A stretch of 64,000 nucleotides of DNA from Bacteroidales bacterium (GTDB taxonomy: Bacteria > Bacteroidota > Bacteroidia > Bacteroidales > Muribaculaceae), in contig JAAVFW010000011.1 in assembly GCA_014800535.1 (NCBI GenBank), positions 43,808 to 107,807 on the forward strand. The letters run 5' to 3'. A program made the position numbers and the translations under genes. Every line of letters begins with the position of its first letter. Position 1 is the first letter of the stretch. The notes below the pieces were generated by a model. That model searched no databases. It saw only the letters and a program-made list of their open reading frames with translations, and was not told the origin of the DNA. Shown in pieces: positions 53,220 to 61,128 of the stretch.

Positions 53220-53330
53220 TAAGCCCCCTCTTCCAAATATTTGTAGTGAACTCCAAAAGTCAAACACAAAACTTTTGGGGTTCACTTCATTCTAAATGTT
53301 GATTTTAGAGATTGTCGGATGCTCGACATC

Positions 53331-53361
53331 TTGTGGAATTGAAAAAAAAATAGTATCTTTG
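53331..53361 (+). promoter_or_regulatory. predicted promoter of the thrS-infC-rpmI-rplT operon
   Basis: TTG at 53331-53333, a 20-nt spacer and TATCTTTG at 53354-53361 fit the consensus; the start near 53368 gives a leader of about 99 nt. Confidence 0.7.
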
Positions 53362-53381
53362 CAGTTGATAGGCATATAATT

Positions 53382-53418
53382 GCTGTGAGGAAACGCTGTC
53401 AGGATGTTTCTTTACAGC
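53382..53418 (+). promoter_or_regulatory. hairpin in the thrS leader
   Basis: GCTGTGAGGAAAC (53382-53394) pairs with GTTTCTTTACAGC (53406-53418; two G-U) around an 11-nt loop. It lies in the predicted leader and could be an autoregulatory site, as is known for E. coli thrS; the loop contains TGT. No T-box features are present. Confidence 0.45.
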
Positions 53419-53466
53419 TTATATGTGTGTGAATCAAAGGTTTAAGAAAGAAAGACAAAACAAGAT

Positions 53467-55407
53467 ATGATTAATATAACTTTTCCGGACGGAAGTGTTC
53501 GTCAATATGAATCGGGAGTAACCCCTTTTCAGGTTGCAGAAAGTATCAGTCCACGTTTTGCGGCAGATGTGCTTGCTGCAAAGATAAACGGTGCTGACTG
53601 GGATATCTCTCGTCCTGTCACAGAGGATGCTTCAATTGAGCTCTTCAAGTGGGATGATGAAGAAGGTAAGCATGCGTTCTGGCATAGTTCTGCCCATCTT
53701 CTTGCTGAGGCGTTGCAGGAGCTTTATCCCGGAGTGAAATTCGGCATCGGTCCGGCAATCGAAAATGGTTTCTATTATGATATAGACCCGGGAGAACATA
53801 AGATTACTTCTGAAGATTTCCCGAAGATCGAGAAGAAAATGCAGGAGCTTGTGGCTCGCAAAGAATCAATCGTTCGCTCTGACATATCCAAAGCAGACGC
53901 TCTGAAGATGTTTGGCGATAGAGGCGAGACATATAAGTGCGAATTGATTAGCGAACTTGAAGACGGACATATCACCACCTATACTCAAGGTTCATTTACC
54001 GACTTGTGCCGCGGTCCGCACATCGCTACCACAGCGCCGATTAAGGCTGTTAAGATTCTTTCTCTCGCAGGTGCTTACTGGCGCGGCGATGAAAAACGCA
54101 ATCAGCTGGTGCGTGTCTATGGCATTTCATTCCCCAAAAAGAAGATGCTTGACGAATATCTCGCCCTCCTTGAAGAAGCGAAGAAGCGTGACCATCGCAA
54201 ACTCGGCAAAGAGATGGAACTTTTTGCCTTTTCAAGCACTGTTGGACAAGGTCTTCCGTTATGGCTTCCGAAGGGAGCTGCCCTGCGTGACCGTCTGGAA
54301 CAATTCCTTCGTAAGATTCAGAAAGAATACGGCTATCTTCAGGTTATTACTCCCCACATCGGTAATAAAGCTCTCTATGTGACTTCAGGACACTGGGCTA
54401 AGTATGGAAAGGATTCTTTCCAGCCGATTCATACACCGGAGGAGGGAGAAGAATATCTGCTTAAGCCGATGAACTGTCCTCACCACTGTGAGATATACAA
54501 AACTTATCCCCGCTCATATCGAGACCTTCCCATGCGTCTTGCTGAGTTCGGCACAGTCTATCGTTACGAACAGAGCGGCGAGCTTCATGGTCTGACAAGA
54601 GTCAGAGGCTTCACTCAGGATGATGCTCACATTTTCTGTGCTCCCGAGCAGATTAAAGATGAGTTCCTTAAGGTGATGGATATTATCCTTTATATCTTCA
54701 AGGCACTCGATTTCCAGAACTTTGAAGCTCAGATCTCACTCCGCGATCCGAATAATAAAGAGAAATATATCGGTAGTGATGAGAACTGGCATCTTGCTGA
54801 GAATGCCATTATTGAGGCATGTGCTGAGAAAGGACTGAAAGCAAAGCAGGTTGAAGGAGAGGCTGCCTTCTATGGTCCTAAACTCGACTTCATGGTTAAG
54901 GATGCAATCGGACGTCGCTGGCAGCTTGGAACAATTCAGGTTGACTATAACCTTCCGGAGCGTTTCGGCCTTGAATATACCGGTCGAGATAATGGCAAGC
55001 ATCGTCCTGTCATGATTCATCGTGCGCCGTTCGGATCAATGGAACGTTTCGTTGCAGTGCTTCTTGAGCATACAGCCGGAAAGCTTCCTTTGTGGCTTAT
55101 CCCCGACCAGTGTGTCGTTCTTCCCATCAGTGAGAAGTTCAACGACTATGCCTATAAGGTTGTGAAGGAGCTCGACAAAGAGGGAGTGAGAGCCATCGTC
55201 GACGACCGCAACGAGAAGATCGGCAAGAAAATTCGCGACAACGAACTTAAAAAAATACCTTATTTGCTCATCGTCGGAGAAAAAGAAGCAGAAAATGATG
55301 AAGTTTCTGTAAGAAAACAGGGCGAAGGTGATAAAGGTACGATGAAAATTATTAACTTTGCAGCCGCATTGAACTCTGAAGTGGAGTTAATGACAAAAAA
55401 AGACTGA
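53467..55407 (+). CDS. thrS: threonine-tRNA ligase
   Basis: This 646-residue class II synthetase has the N-terminal TGS domain ([15 protein letters not shown]), the SAD editing domain with [11 protein letters not shown], and the catalytic core with the zinc and active-site region [13 protein letters not shown], motif 2 [14 protein letters not shown] and motif 3 [11 protein letters not shown]. The anticodon-binding domain ends it ([14 protein letters not shown]). It charges tRNA-Thr and clears misacylated Ser. It is the first gene of the conserved thrS-infC-rpmI-rplT operon. Confidence 0.98.
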   Translation: MINITFPDGSVRQYESGVTPFQVAESISPRFAADVLAAKINGADWDISRPVTEDASIELFKWDDEEGKHAFWHSSAHLLAEALQELYPGVKFGIGPAIENGFYYDIDPGEHKITSEDFPKIEKKMQELVARKESIVRSDISKADALKMFGDRGETYKCELISELEDGHITTYTQGSFTDLCRGPHIATTAPIKAVKILSLAGAYWRGDEKRNQLVRVYGISFPKKKMLDEYLALLEEAKKRDHRKLGKEMELFAFSSTVGQGLPLWLPKGAALRDRLEQFLRKIQKEYGYLQVITPHIGNKALYVTSGHWAKYGKDSFQPIHTPEEGEEYLLKPMNCPHHCEIYKTYPRSYRDLPMRLAEFGTVYRYEQSGELHGLTRVRGFTQDDAHIFCAPEQIKDEFLKVMDIILYIFKALDFQNFEAQISLRDPNNKEKYIGSDENWHLAENAIIEACAEKGLKAKQVEGEAAFYGPKLDFMVKDAIGRRWQLGTIQVDYNLPERFGLEYTGRDNGKHRPVMIHRAPFGSMERFVAVLLEHTAGKLPLWLIPDQCVVLPISEKFNDYAYKVVKELDKEGVRAIVDDRNEKIGKKIRDNELKKIPYLLIVGEKEAENDEVSVRKQGEGDKGTMKIINFAAALNSEVELMTKKD

Positions 55408-55466
55408 ATAAAAACATAAAATTATAAAAGAACCCCACCGTGTGCAAGCACGGACAGACCATCTGA

Positions 55467-56144
55467 ATGGAGAAAAAACCGCAATTCACCGGTCCGCGTC
55501 GCCCTGTTGGCGGCGGAGCCCGTCCTCGTCCCGGACAGCGTCCTCGTCCCGGCGACAAGAACAAAGATCCGTATGTAATCAACGAATATATCCGTGCGCG
55601 TGAAGTGCGCCTTGTCGGAGATAACGTTGAACAGGGAATTTATCCGATCGAAAAGGCACGAAAGATTGCCGCGGATCTTGAGCTTGACCTCGTTGAGATT
55701 TCACCAAATGCCGAACCCCCCGTTTGTCGTGTCATCGACTATCAGAAGTTTCTTTATCAGCAGAAAAAGAGACTGAAGGAGCAAAAGGCAAAGGCGGCTA
55801 AGGTTGTGGTGAAGGAGATTCGATTCGGTCCGCAGACCGATGAGCATGACTATAACTTTAAGCTTAAGCATGCTGTCGGATTCCTGAAGGAAGGCTCCAA
55901 GGTCAAGGCTTACGTCTTCTTCCGCGGTCGCTCAATACTTTTTAAAGAGCAGGGAGAGGTTCTTTTGTTGAGATTTGCCAATGACCTTGAGGAGTATGGT
56001 AAACTCGAATCAATGCCGGTTCTTGAAGGGAAGCGCATGACAATCATGATGGCTCCTCTGAAAAATCCGAAAAAAGAGGCGAAAGAAGCTAAGGAACCCC
56101 GCAAATCTCAGGCTGATGAGCAAGCGGGAGACTCCGAGGATTAA
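55467..56144 (+). CDS. infC: translation initiation factor IF-3
   Basis: This is a 225-residue protein. The IF-3 N-domain begins at [15 protein letters not shown] and carries [20 protein letters not shown]; the C-domain has [19 protein letters not shown] and [14 protein letters not shown]. Extra pieces are a Pro/Arg/Gly-rich N-terminal arm ([18 protein letters not shown]) and an acidic/lysine-rich C-terminal tail. It starts with ATG rather than the rare AUU used in some bacteria, so the classical start-codon autoregulation is not evident. It lies 59 nt after thrS. Confidence 0.97.
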   Translation: MEKKPQFTGPRRPVGGGARPRPGQRPRPGDKNKDPYVINEYIRAREVRLVGDNVEQGIYPIEKARKIAADLELDLVEISPNAEPPVCRVIDYQKFLYQQKKRLKEQKAKAAKVVVKEIRFGPQTDEHDYNFKLKHAVGFLKEGSKVKAYVFFRGRSILFKEQGEVLLLRFANDLEEYGKLESMPVLEGKRMTIMMAPLKNPKKEAKEAKEPRKSQADEQAGDSED

Positions 56145-56279
56145 ACGATAAGTTTTTTCCGGAAGCAACAAAGAAAACTTAAAAATGTATTTCTTCCGAA
56201 AGGGAGTGCATTATAAAAATTAACAGAGACCGTAGGCACCTTGTGCCGAGGTGAAGTCAAACAACTAATTTTTAAACAA

Positions 56280-56477
56280 ATGCCAAAGATGAAAACAAAT
56301 GCCGCGTCTAAAAAGCGCTTCGCGCTGACCGGCACAGGCAAGATCAAAAGAAAACATGCCTATCACAGTCACATCCTGACTAAGAAGAGCACTAAGCGTA
56401 AACGCAACCTTGACCACACTGCTCTGGTTAACGGTGCAAACGCACGCCAGGTGAAAGATCTTCTGAACCTCCGTTAA
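56280..56477 (+). CDS. rpmI: 50S ribosomal protein L35
   Basis: This 65-residue basic protein starts at [20 protein letters not shown], which is the normal L35 start; an in-frame TTG 39 nt upstream is spurious. The stretch [20 protein letters not shown] is typical. It lies between infC and rplT as in most bacteria. A small hairpin (GGCAC-N3-GTGCC, 56235-56247) precedes it. Confidence 0.97.
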   Translation: MPKMKTNAASKKRFALTGTGKIKRKHAYHSHILTKKSTKRKRNLDHTALVNGANARQVKDLLNLR

Positions 56478-56532
56478 TCCGTTGTTTCAGTTAGAATCAC
56501 CAAAAATTTTTTCAACACTTTTTTTATTAACC

Positions 56533-56578
56533 GAATGGACAGCACCCGCAAAGAGCGTTACTACAGCCGCTGCCATTC
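56533..56578 (+). promoter_or_regulatory. hairpin in the rpmI-rplT gap, possible L20 control site
   Basis: GAATGGACAGC (56533-56543) pairs with GCTGCCATTC (56569-56578) with one bulged base, ending 15 nt before the rplT start. L20 is known to repress its own operon in E. coli through leader RNA; the role here is inference. Confidence 0.35.
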
Positions 56579-56593
56579 AAAAACAAAGAAAAA

Positions 56594-56938
56594 ATGCCAA
56601 GATCAGTAAATCACGTAGCATCACGTGCTAAACGCAAAAAAATCCTTAAACTGACTCGCGGTTACTATGGTAGCCGTCGTAACGTGTGGACCGTTGCCAA
56701 GAACACCTGGGAAAAAGGTCTTACCTACGCTTATCGTGACCGCAAGCAGAAAAAACGCAACTTCCGTGCGCTTTGGATTCAGCGTATCAATGCTGCTGCA
56801 CGTCTTGAAGATCTGTCTTACTCTAAGCTCATGGGTCTTATCCACAAGGCTGGTATCGAGATTAACCGCAAGGTGCTCGCTGACCTCGCTATGAATAACC
56901 CCGCTGCTTTCAAGGCAATCTGCGATAAGGTAAAATAA
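56594..56938 (+). CDS. rplT: 50S ribosomal protein L20
   Basis: This 114-residue protein has the L20 signatures [35 protein letters not shown] and [20 protein letters not shown]. It is the last gene of the operon and is followed by two hairpins. Confidence 0.98.
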   Translation: MPRSVNHVASRAKRKKILKLTRGYYGSRRNVWTVAKNTWEKGLTYAYRDRKQKKRNFRALWIQRINAAARLEDLSYSKLMGLIHKAGIEINRKVLADLAMNNPAAFKAICDKVK

Positions 56939-56942
56939 ATTT

Positions 56943-56966
56943 ATTCGCCTCCCCGGTGAGGTGAAT
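56943..56966 (+). terminator. first hairpin after rplT
   Basis: ATTCGCCTC and GAGGTGAAT pair around CCCCGGT just after the rplT stop codon (one G-U). It may protect the 3' end. Confidence 0.5.
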
Positions 56967-56980
56967 AGAAGAAAAAAGAG

Positions 56981-57018
56981 AGAGACTGTGTCGAGAGTAA
57001 TCCGACACAGTCTCTTTC
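56981..57018 (+). terminator. terminator of the thrS operon
   Basis: AGAGACTGTGTCG (56981-56993) and its complement (57003-57015) form a 13-bp stem followed by TTT. Confidence 0.85.
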
Positions 57019-57056
57019 TCTTCGTTTCAAAAGTAATTATTTCGTTTCATTGATAT

Positions 57057-57146
57057 TTATTCATTCTCTTCCAACTTTTCCTTGAGATAAAAAATTGCCT
57101 TCTGACGTTCGATCTCAGCACGAAGCTGATCAGGCGATGACACCAT
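57057..57146 (-). CDS. possible 29-residue small protein or gene remnant
   Basis: A minus-strand frame reads MVSSPDQLRAEIERQ followed by KAIFYLKEKLEENE and a stop. Its composition (charged amphipathic helix) looks coding rather than random, and the frame stays open some 17 codons upstream of the ATG. No family is recognised and no promoter was seen, so it may be a remnant. Confidence 0.3.
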   Translation of the reverse strand: MVSSPDQLRAEIERQKAIFYLKEKLEENE

Positions 57147-57336
57147 ATTTACCGAAGCCGGGTAGTTGTGAAGAAGTGTTAACAGAATGAAAAATTCTCA
57201 AAAAGTGAAATTTGAATTTAAACTTAACAGTCAAGGGGGTGTCTATAAGTTGTAGGTCGTATGAAACGAGGATGAAAAATCTGACATACTTCTTACATGA
57301 AAAAATAATTACTAACGAATAAAACATTTAAAAGAT
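57147..57336. other. non-coding gap before the Cys/Lys-rich protein gene
   Basis: No gene, repeat or clear promoter was recognised here apart from A+T-rich sequence just before the ATG at 57337. Confidence 0.5.
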
Positions 57337-57984
57337 ATGAAGAAAATTTTTGTTATTTGCGCATCAGCTTTTATGGCGTTGTCAATGTCGTCTGTATTTG
57401 CTCAGAACCCTGAGGGTAAGGAGTGTAAAAATGCTTGTAAGACAGAGCAGGTCTGCAACAAGGATGGTAAATGTAAGGATGCCAAGAGTGATTGCAAAAA
57501 GGTGACTGACGGCAAGAAATGTTGCAAGGGAAAGGACGGTAAGAAAGGTCCTTTCGGCAAGAACGGTAAGAAGTATAAGAAAGGTGGCCCGGATGCTCGT
57601 ATGCAGGGACATAAAGGTGACAAGAGAGGTAATCGAAAACTGATGGAAGGTATCGAGCTTACTGAAAATCAGAAAAGCCAGGTCGCAGAGCTCCGCGGAA
57701 AACTTCGCAATGATAAATCAAAACTTCGTGGAGAGTTTAAGCTTAAGAATGATGCTCTGAAGGAAGGTTTTCATAATGATATGAAGAAAATCCTTACCAA
57801 AGAGCAGATTGTAACCTACGATGCAAACTTGGAAAAGATGAAAGTTCGCTCGGCAGAAAAGCAGGCACGCAAGGAGATGCGTAAGGCGGAAAAGAAAGTT
57901 CGTAGAGAAAAAGGATTCAGCAACGATTCCACCTGCTGCAAGCGTAAAGGTCCCGCTCCCAAGCTTATGACTGAAAGCAACTAA
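57337..57984 (+). CDS. exported Cys/Lys-rich protein with a Spy/CpxP-like helical domain
   Basis: This 215-residue protein has a signal peptide (MKKIFVICASAFMALSMSSVFA). A segment of about 45 residues carries seven cysteines among lysines (ECKNACK, VCNKDGKCK, DCKK, KCCKGKDG). A Gly/Lys-rich stretch follows (GPFGKNGKKYKKGGP). The rest is helical with the pattern LTENQKSQVAELRGKLR ... ILTKEQIVTYDANLEKM seen in Spy/CpxP or DUF4890-type periplasmic proteins. The cysteine block suggests metal binding or disulfides; a periplasmic stress or metal-sensing role is inference. It is a single gene with a strong terminator. Confidence 0.65.
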   Translation: MKKIFVICASAFMALSMSSVFAQNPEGKECKNACKTEQVCNKDGKCKDAKSDCKKVTDGKKCCKGKDGKKGPFGKNGKKYKKGGPDARMQGHKGDKRGNRKLMEGIELTENQKSQVAELRGKLRNDKSKLRGEFKLKNDALKEGFHNDMKKILTKEQIVTYDANLEKMKVRSAEKQARKEMRKAEKKVRREKGFSNDSTCCKRKGPAPKLMTESN

Positions 57985-58033
57985 TCGTTTTATAAAAACA
58001 TAATCTACCTAATCCTAAAATGTTTATATGTTG

Positions 58034-58074
58034 CAGATGCGTCGGAAGAGATTCCGGCGCATCTGTGTTTTTTT
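58034..58074 (+). terminator. terminator of the Cys/Lys-rich protein gene
   Basis: CAGATGCGTCGGA (58034-58046) pairs with TCCGGCGCATCTG (58053-58065; one G-U), followed by TGTTTTTTTT. Confidence 0.88.
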
Positions 58075-58124
58075 TAAGGATAAGACCCGGTGAGTCGACT
58101 CGAAGATAATTAAGATTCCGTTAA

Positions 58125-58132
58125 CAAAGATA
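58125..58132 (-). promoter_or_regulatory. possible minus-strand -7 box in the gap
   Basis: TATCTTTG reads on the minus strand and fits TAnnTTTG, but no -33 partner was found. A transcript from about 58118 would run leftwards into the hairpin at 58034-58065 and be a short RNA of about 85 nt. Confidence 0.25.
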
Positions 58133-58162
58133 AGGGAACAGGGTATGAGAATGGGTATATAT

Positions 58163-58210
58163 ACACGCGACGCAGACCACTTTCACAAGCAGTCTGCGTC
58201 ACGTGTTTTT
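58163..58210 (+). terminator. second, orphan terminator hairpin
   Basis: ACACGCGACGCAGAC (58163-58177) pairs with GTCTGCGTCACGTGT (58192-58206; one mismatch) and is followed by TTTTT. No gene lies between it and the previous terminator, so it may end a small RNA. Confidence 0.7.
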
Positions 58211-58256
58211 CATAGTATTAAATAATTAAGGCTTAATATTGAACTAACCTAACATC

Positions 58257-58307
58257 ATGAAACGATTATTTTATCTTGTTTTCATAAGTAAAACATCCTT
58301 TGAATAG
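58257..58307 (+). pseudogene. possible truncated signal-peptide start
   Basis: ATG at 58257 opens MKRLFYLVFISKTSFE and then a stop. The first residues look like an export signal cut short. It may be chance in A+T-rich DNA; no continuation was found. Confidence 0.2.
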
Positions 58308-58327
58308 AAATGGTTCAAAGAAGTTGA

Positions 58328-59638
58328 TTAATTTTTTTTAAGGGAGTTTAAAAACGGTCGTGATAAAGCGACTGCAATAAAGGTAACGAGGGAAGATAAA
58401 AGGACAAACCAGAAGAAGAGTACATAACCTTCCGGGTGGTTATATCCGAAGAATGAAATTTCATCAAGTCGTTCGTAGATCCATCCGGCAGCCATTCCCG
58501 GCAGCATCATGCCGAGTGCCATGAATGCAGTGCAGAAAGCATAATGAGAGGTGCTGTTCTCGCCCTGGCTGAAGTAGATAAGATACATCATGAAGGCAGT
58601 AAATCCGAATCCGTAGCCGAATTGTTCGACTCCGACTGCCGTGCATATCCAGAAGAAATTTTCAGTGAGTGTCATTGAAAGTAGACAATACAAAGCGCAG
58701 GGAAGGGTCAGCGACGCAGCCATTGGCCAAATCCAGTTTTTCAACCCTCCGCGGGCAATTGCCAGACCTCCGATGATTCCTCCGGCGAGAAGAGCAATCA
58801 CCCCGACAGTTCCATTGACGAATCCAACTCCGGCAGTTGTAAGACCTAATCCGCCCACTGCCCTCGAATCGACAAGAAATGGCTGAACCATCTTGATGCA
58901 GAGAGCCTCCGGAAACCGATAGAGGAGCATAAAGAGAAGGGCACTCAGAATATACCGCTTTTTAAAGAATGTGACAAAGGTCATGAAGAAGTTTCGGATA
59001 ATGCTCTTTACCGAGTTTTCAACAACAGGTTTATCGTGAGCCGACCGTGGCATAAAGAAAAGGTGATAGATCGTTATGGCAAAGAAAAATGCAGAAAGCA
59101 AAAGGAAAGTCAGGCTCCATGCTTTTGGAATATTTCCCAGACGCGTCTCCAATTCTCCGGCAAGAATAACGAGTCCTCCCTGACCAAGTATGCTCGCAAG
59201 ACGATAGAATGTAGAGCGCACCCCGACAAAGGCTGCCTGTTGTGTTGAGTTCAGCTCAAGCATATAATAACCATCGGCTGCAATGTCATGGGTGGCTGAA
59301 AAGAATGCCATGAGCCAGAACACAACCAATGTTGTTGAAAAGAAAGTTGAAGTGGGAAGTAAAAATCCCACGGCACCCATCGACAAGGCGATGAGGAGCT
59401 GCATGACTATTGTCCAACCGCGTTTTGAACCGAAAATGTCGACAAACGGACTCCAAAACGGTTTGATAACCCACGGAAGATAGAGCCATCCGGTGAAGAA
59501 TGTCATCTCAGATTTCGAAATTCCGAGATTTACATACATTAGAACTGTCAGAGTGTTGACAGCAAAATAGGGGAGACCCTCTGCGACATACAGGGTAGGA
59601 ATCCACCACCAGGGAGAACGTTTAGATAACTTTTGCAT
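58328..59638 (-). CDS. AmpG-like MFS transporter (muropeptide permease type)
   Basis: This 436-residue protein has about twelve membrane helices. It begins PWWWIPTLYVAEGLPYFAVN and carries ISKSEMTFFTGWLYLPWVIK, WSPFVDIFGSKRGW and HDIAADGYYMLELNSTQQ, which match the AmpG family that imports muropeptides for recycling. Proteins of this family are often found with wall-degrading or recycling enzymes, and here a SpoIID/LytB gene (133 nt upstream on the same strand) and a wall amidase-type gene lie next to it. The transported substrate is inferred, not shown. Confidence 0.85.
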   Translation of the reverse strand: MQKLSKRSPWWWIPTLYVAEGLPYFAVNTLTVLMYVNLGISKSEMTFFTGWLYLPWVIKPFWSPFVDIFGSKRGWTIVMQLLIALSMGAVGFLLPTSTFFSTTLVVFWLMAFFSATHDIAADGYYMLELNSTQQAAFVGVRSTFYRLASILGQGGLVILAGELETRLGNIPKAWSLTFLLLSAFFFAITIYHLFFMPRSAHDKPVVENSVKSIIRNFFMTFVTFFKKRYILSALLFMLLYRFPEALCIKMVQPFLVDSRAVGGLGLTTAGVGFVNGTVGVIALLAGGIIGGLAIARGGLKNWIWPMAASLTLPCALYCLLSMTLTENFFWICTAVGVEQFGYGFGFTAFMMYLIYFSQGENSTSHYAFCTAFMALGMMLPGMAAGWIYERLDEISFFGYNHPEGYVLFFWFVLLSSLVTFIAVALSRPFLNSLKKN

Positions 59639-59771
59639 CTGGATAATTGAAAAAACGGTAAGTAATTTAAGTTTTGCAAACTAAACTTAAAGTTTATGAG
59701 TAAATCAGTTTACTGTATTCAATAGTCAGGCATGTCTCACGAATTAATGAGCAATGCCGGTGAAGAATCGT

Positions 59772-60908
59772 TTAATAGAGTTTCTTAATAGTTGCTCCGG
59801 GATAATAGAAACTTAGAATCTCTTCGGCAGTGTAACCTTTAGCGGCACAATGAGCCGCCCCAATCTGACACATTCCCACGCCATGTCCCCACCCCTTGCC
59901 GGAAAGGAAGAATGAATCGGGCGTTGAAGAGATTTCAAAGGCGGAAGAATATAGATGATTTCGGCTTAAAAGGCGTCTGATTGCAAGTTCCTTCCCTAAT
60001 ATCAGACTCCCTTTCTCTCCGTTAATTCTAAGACGGATAATTCTACCTGACGGACCTCTTTCAATCGGCTCAAGACTCAAGATTTTTCCTATGTCACGAT
60101 TGAATTTTGTTTTCAGATTAGCAGCTACTTCCGACCTTGTGATAGATGATGACCATCGGTAACCTCCTTCTGTCTGACGGTCATAATCTTTCAGAATGGA
60201 ATCGAGAAGTTTCGGGCGCTCGTTATCCTTCATGGAAGAGAGGTCACACCAAGGGTCAGGAAATGACTTAAGAGACGATGGCTCTGATTGTTGCCAGCAC
60301 GAAGAGAAAAGCTCAGTCCGCCCACCACAACATTTGGAAAATCTGGCATCGACAATTTCATCGTTACTATCGACAAGAACCATCCCTGATGTGGAGTCGA
60401 TTGCCTCGGCAGCCTCAGCCGATATTTTCTGAAGACCCTGATATCGCTGGCAATGGTCGTCGGAACATACGTCAAACCCGGAATGATCACCCGTGTCATT
60501 CCAAGTGATTATTTCGTCATTATTTGATATTTTTCCCTCATCATCATGACGATGACAACCAAGAATTTTTCCGACGGCCCAGCTTCTTGACACAATTGAA
60601 TGACATTTCAGAAATTCGGCCGGCGCGGCAGGATTCATTTCGCTCCCTACCACACATTTCAGATATATCTCCAGAGGGAGAGTATTTACCGTAAGTTGAG
60701 AATTATCTGACAGATGAATTTCACCGGGAAAGATTCCGTTGATTTCCGATTCCCAATGGAAAGATTGTCCAATCAGCAGATTCTCAACCTTATTGAGAGG
60801 GATATTGTCAGGAATTGAATACTCGCCACGAAGAGCCTGCTCCTCGTTTATATCTAATTTTTTAATCACGGGCGAGCCGGAGAAAATAAGACCGACGTTG
60901 ATATTCAT
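59772..60908 (-). CDS. SpoIID/LytB domain-containing protein
   Basis: The start is the ATG at 60908 (MNINVGLIFSGSPVIKKLDI), because a -7 box TAATTTTG reads on the minus strand at 60943-60936 and an upstream start would lie inside it. The product has 378 residues. The SpoIID core is clear: LPLEIYLKCVVGSEMNPAAP, KCHSIVSRSWAVGKI and, near the end, GKGWGHGVGMCQIGAAHCAAKGYTAEEI (20 residues of it suffice for the family). Relatives are lytic transglycosylases or amidase enhancers acting on peptidoglycan. No signal peptide is visible, so a cytoplasmic role on imported muropeptides with the AmpG-like neighbour is possible. Confidence 0.88.
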   Translation of the reverse strand: MNINVGLIFSGSPVIKKLDINEEQALRGEYSIPDNIPLNKVENLLIGQSFHWESEINGIFPGEIHLSDNSQLTVNTLPLEIYLKCVVGSEMNPAAPAEFLKCHSIVSRSWAVGKILGCHRHDDEGKISNNDEIITWNDTGDHSGFDVCSDDHCQRYQGLQKISAEAAEAIDSTSGMVLVDSNDEIVDARFSKCCGGRTELFSSCWQQSEPSSLKSFPDPWCDLSSMKDNERPKLLDSILKDYDRQTEGGYRWSSSITRSEVAANLKTKFNRDIGKILSLEPIERGPSGRIIRLRINGEKGSLILGKELAIRRLLSRNHLYSSAFEISSTPDSFFLSGKGWGHGVGMCQIGAAHCAAKGYTAEEILSFYYPGATIKKLY

Positions 60909-60935
60909 GAGAAAAATAGCAAAGAGATTGAGATG

Positions 60936-60943
60936 CAAAATTA
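60936..60943 (-). promoter_or_regulatory. predicted -7 box of the SpoIID/LytB gene
   Basis: TAATTTTG on the minus strand fits TAnnTTTG and gives a start near 60928, about 20 nt before the chosen ATG. No -33 TTTG was found. Confidence 0.5.
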
Positions 60944-61008
60944 GTTAAAAAATGTTATTATGGCCGTTCAGACGAGTTAAAATCCCTGTAAATATGTAAA
61001 ATATTTAG

Positions 61009-61016
61009 TAATTTTG
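61009..61016 (+). promoter_or_regulatory. predicted -7 box of the amidase-type gene
   Basis: TAATTTTG fits TAnnTTTG and would give a leader of about 105 nt to the ATG at 61129. It lies divergent from the SpoIID promoter. Confidence 0.45.
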
Positions 61017-61128
61017 TAGGATAGTGGGGAGATGGGATTTATGCCGTAATGACCTTGATAAATTCTATTTGGAGAATAGGTTGATAACGGCAAGTATATG
61101 GGGGAATATCACACCATAGAATTTCAAG

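Noticed and set aside
53368-53466. T-box riboswitch before thrS
   Set aside because: The leader is only about 99 nt, no T-box sequence or antiterminator pair was found.
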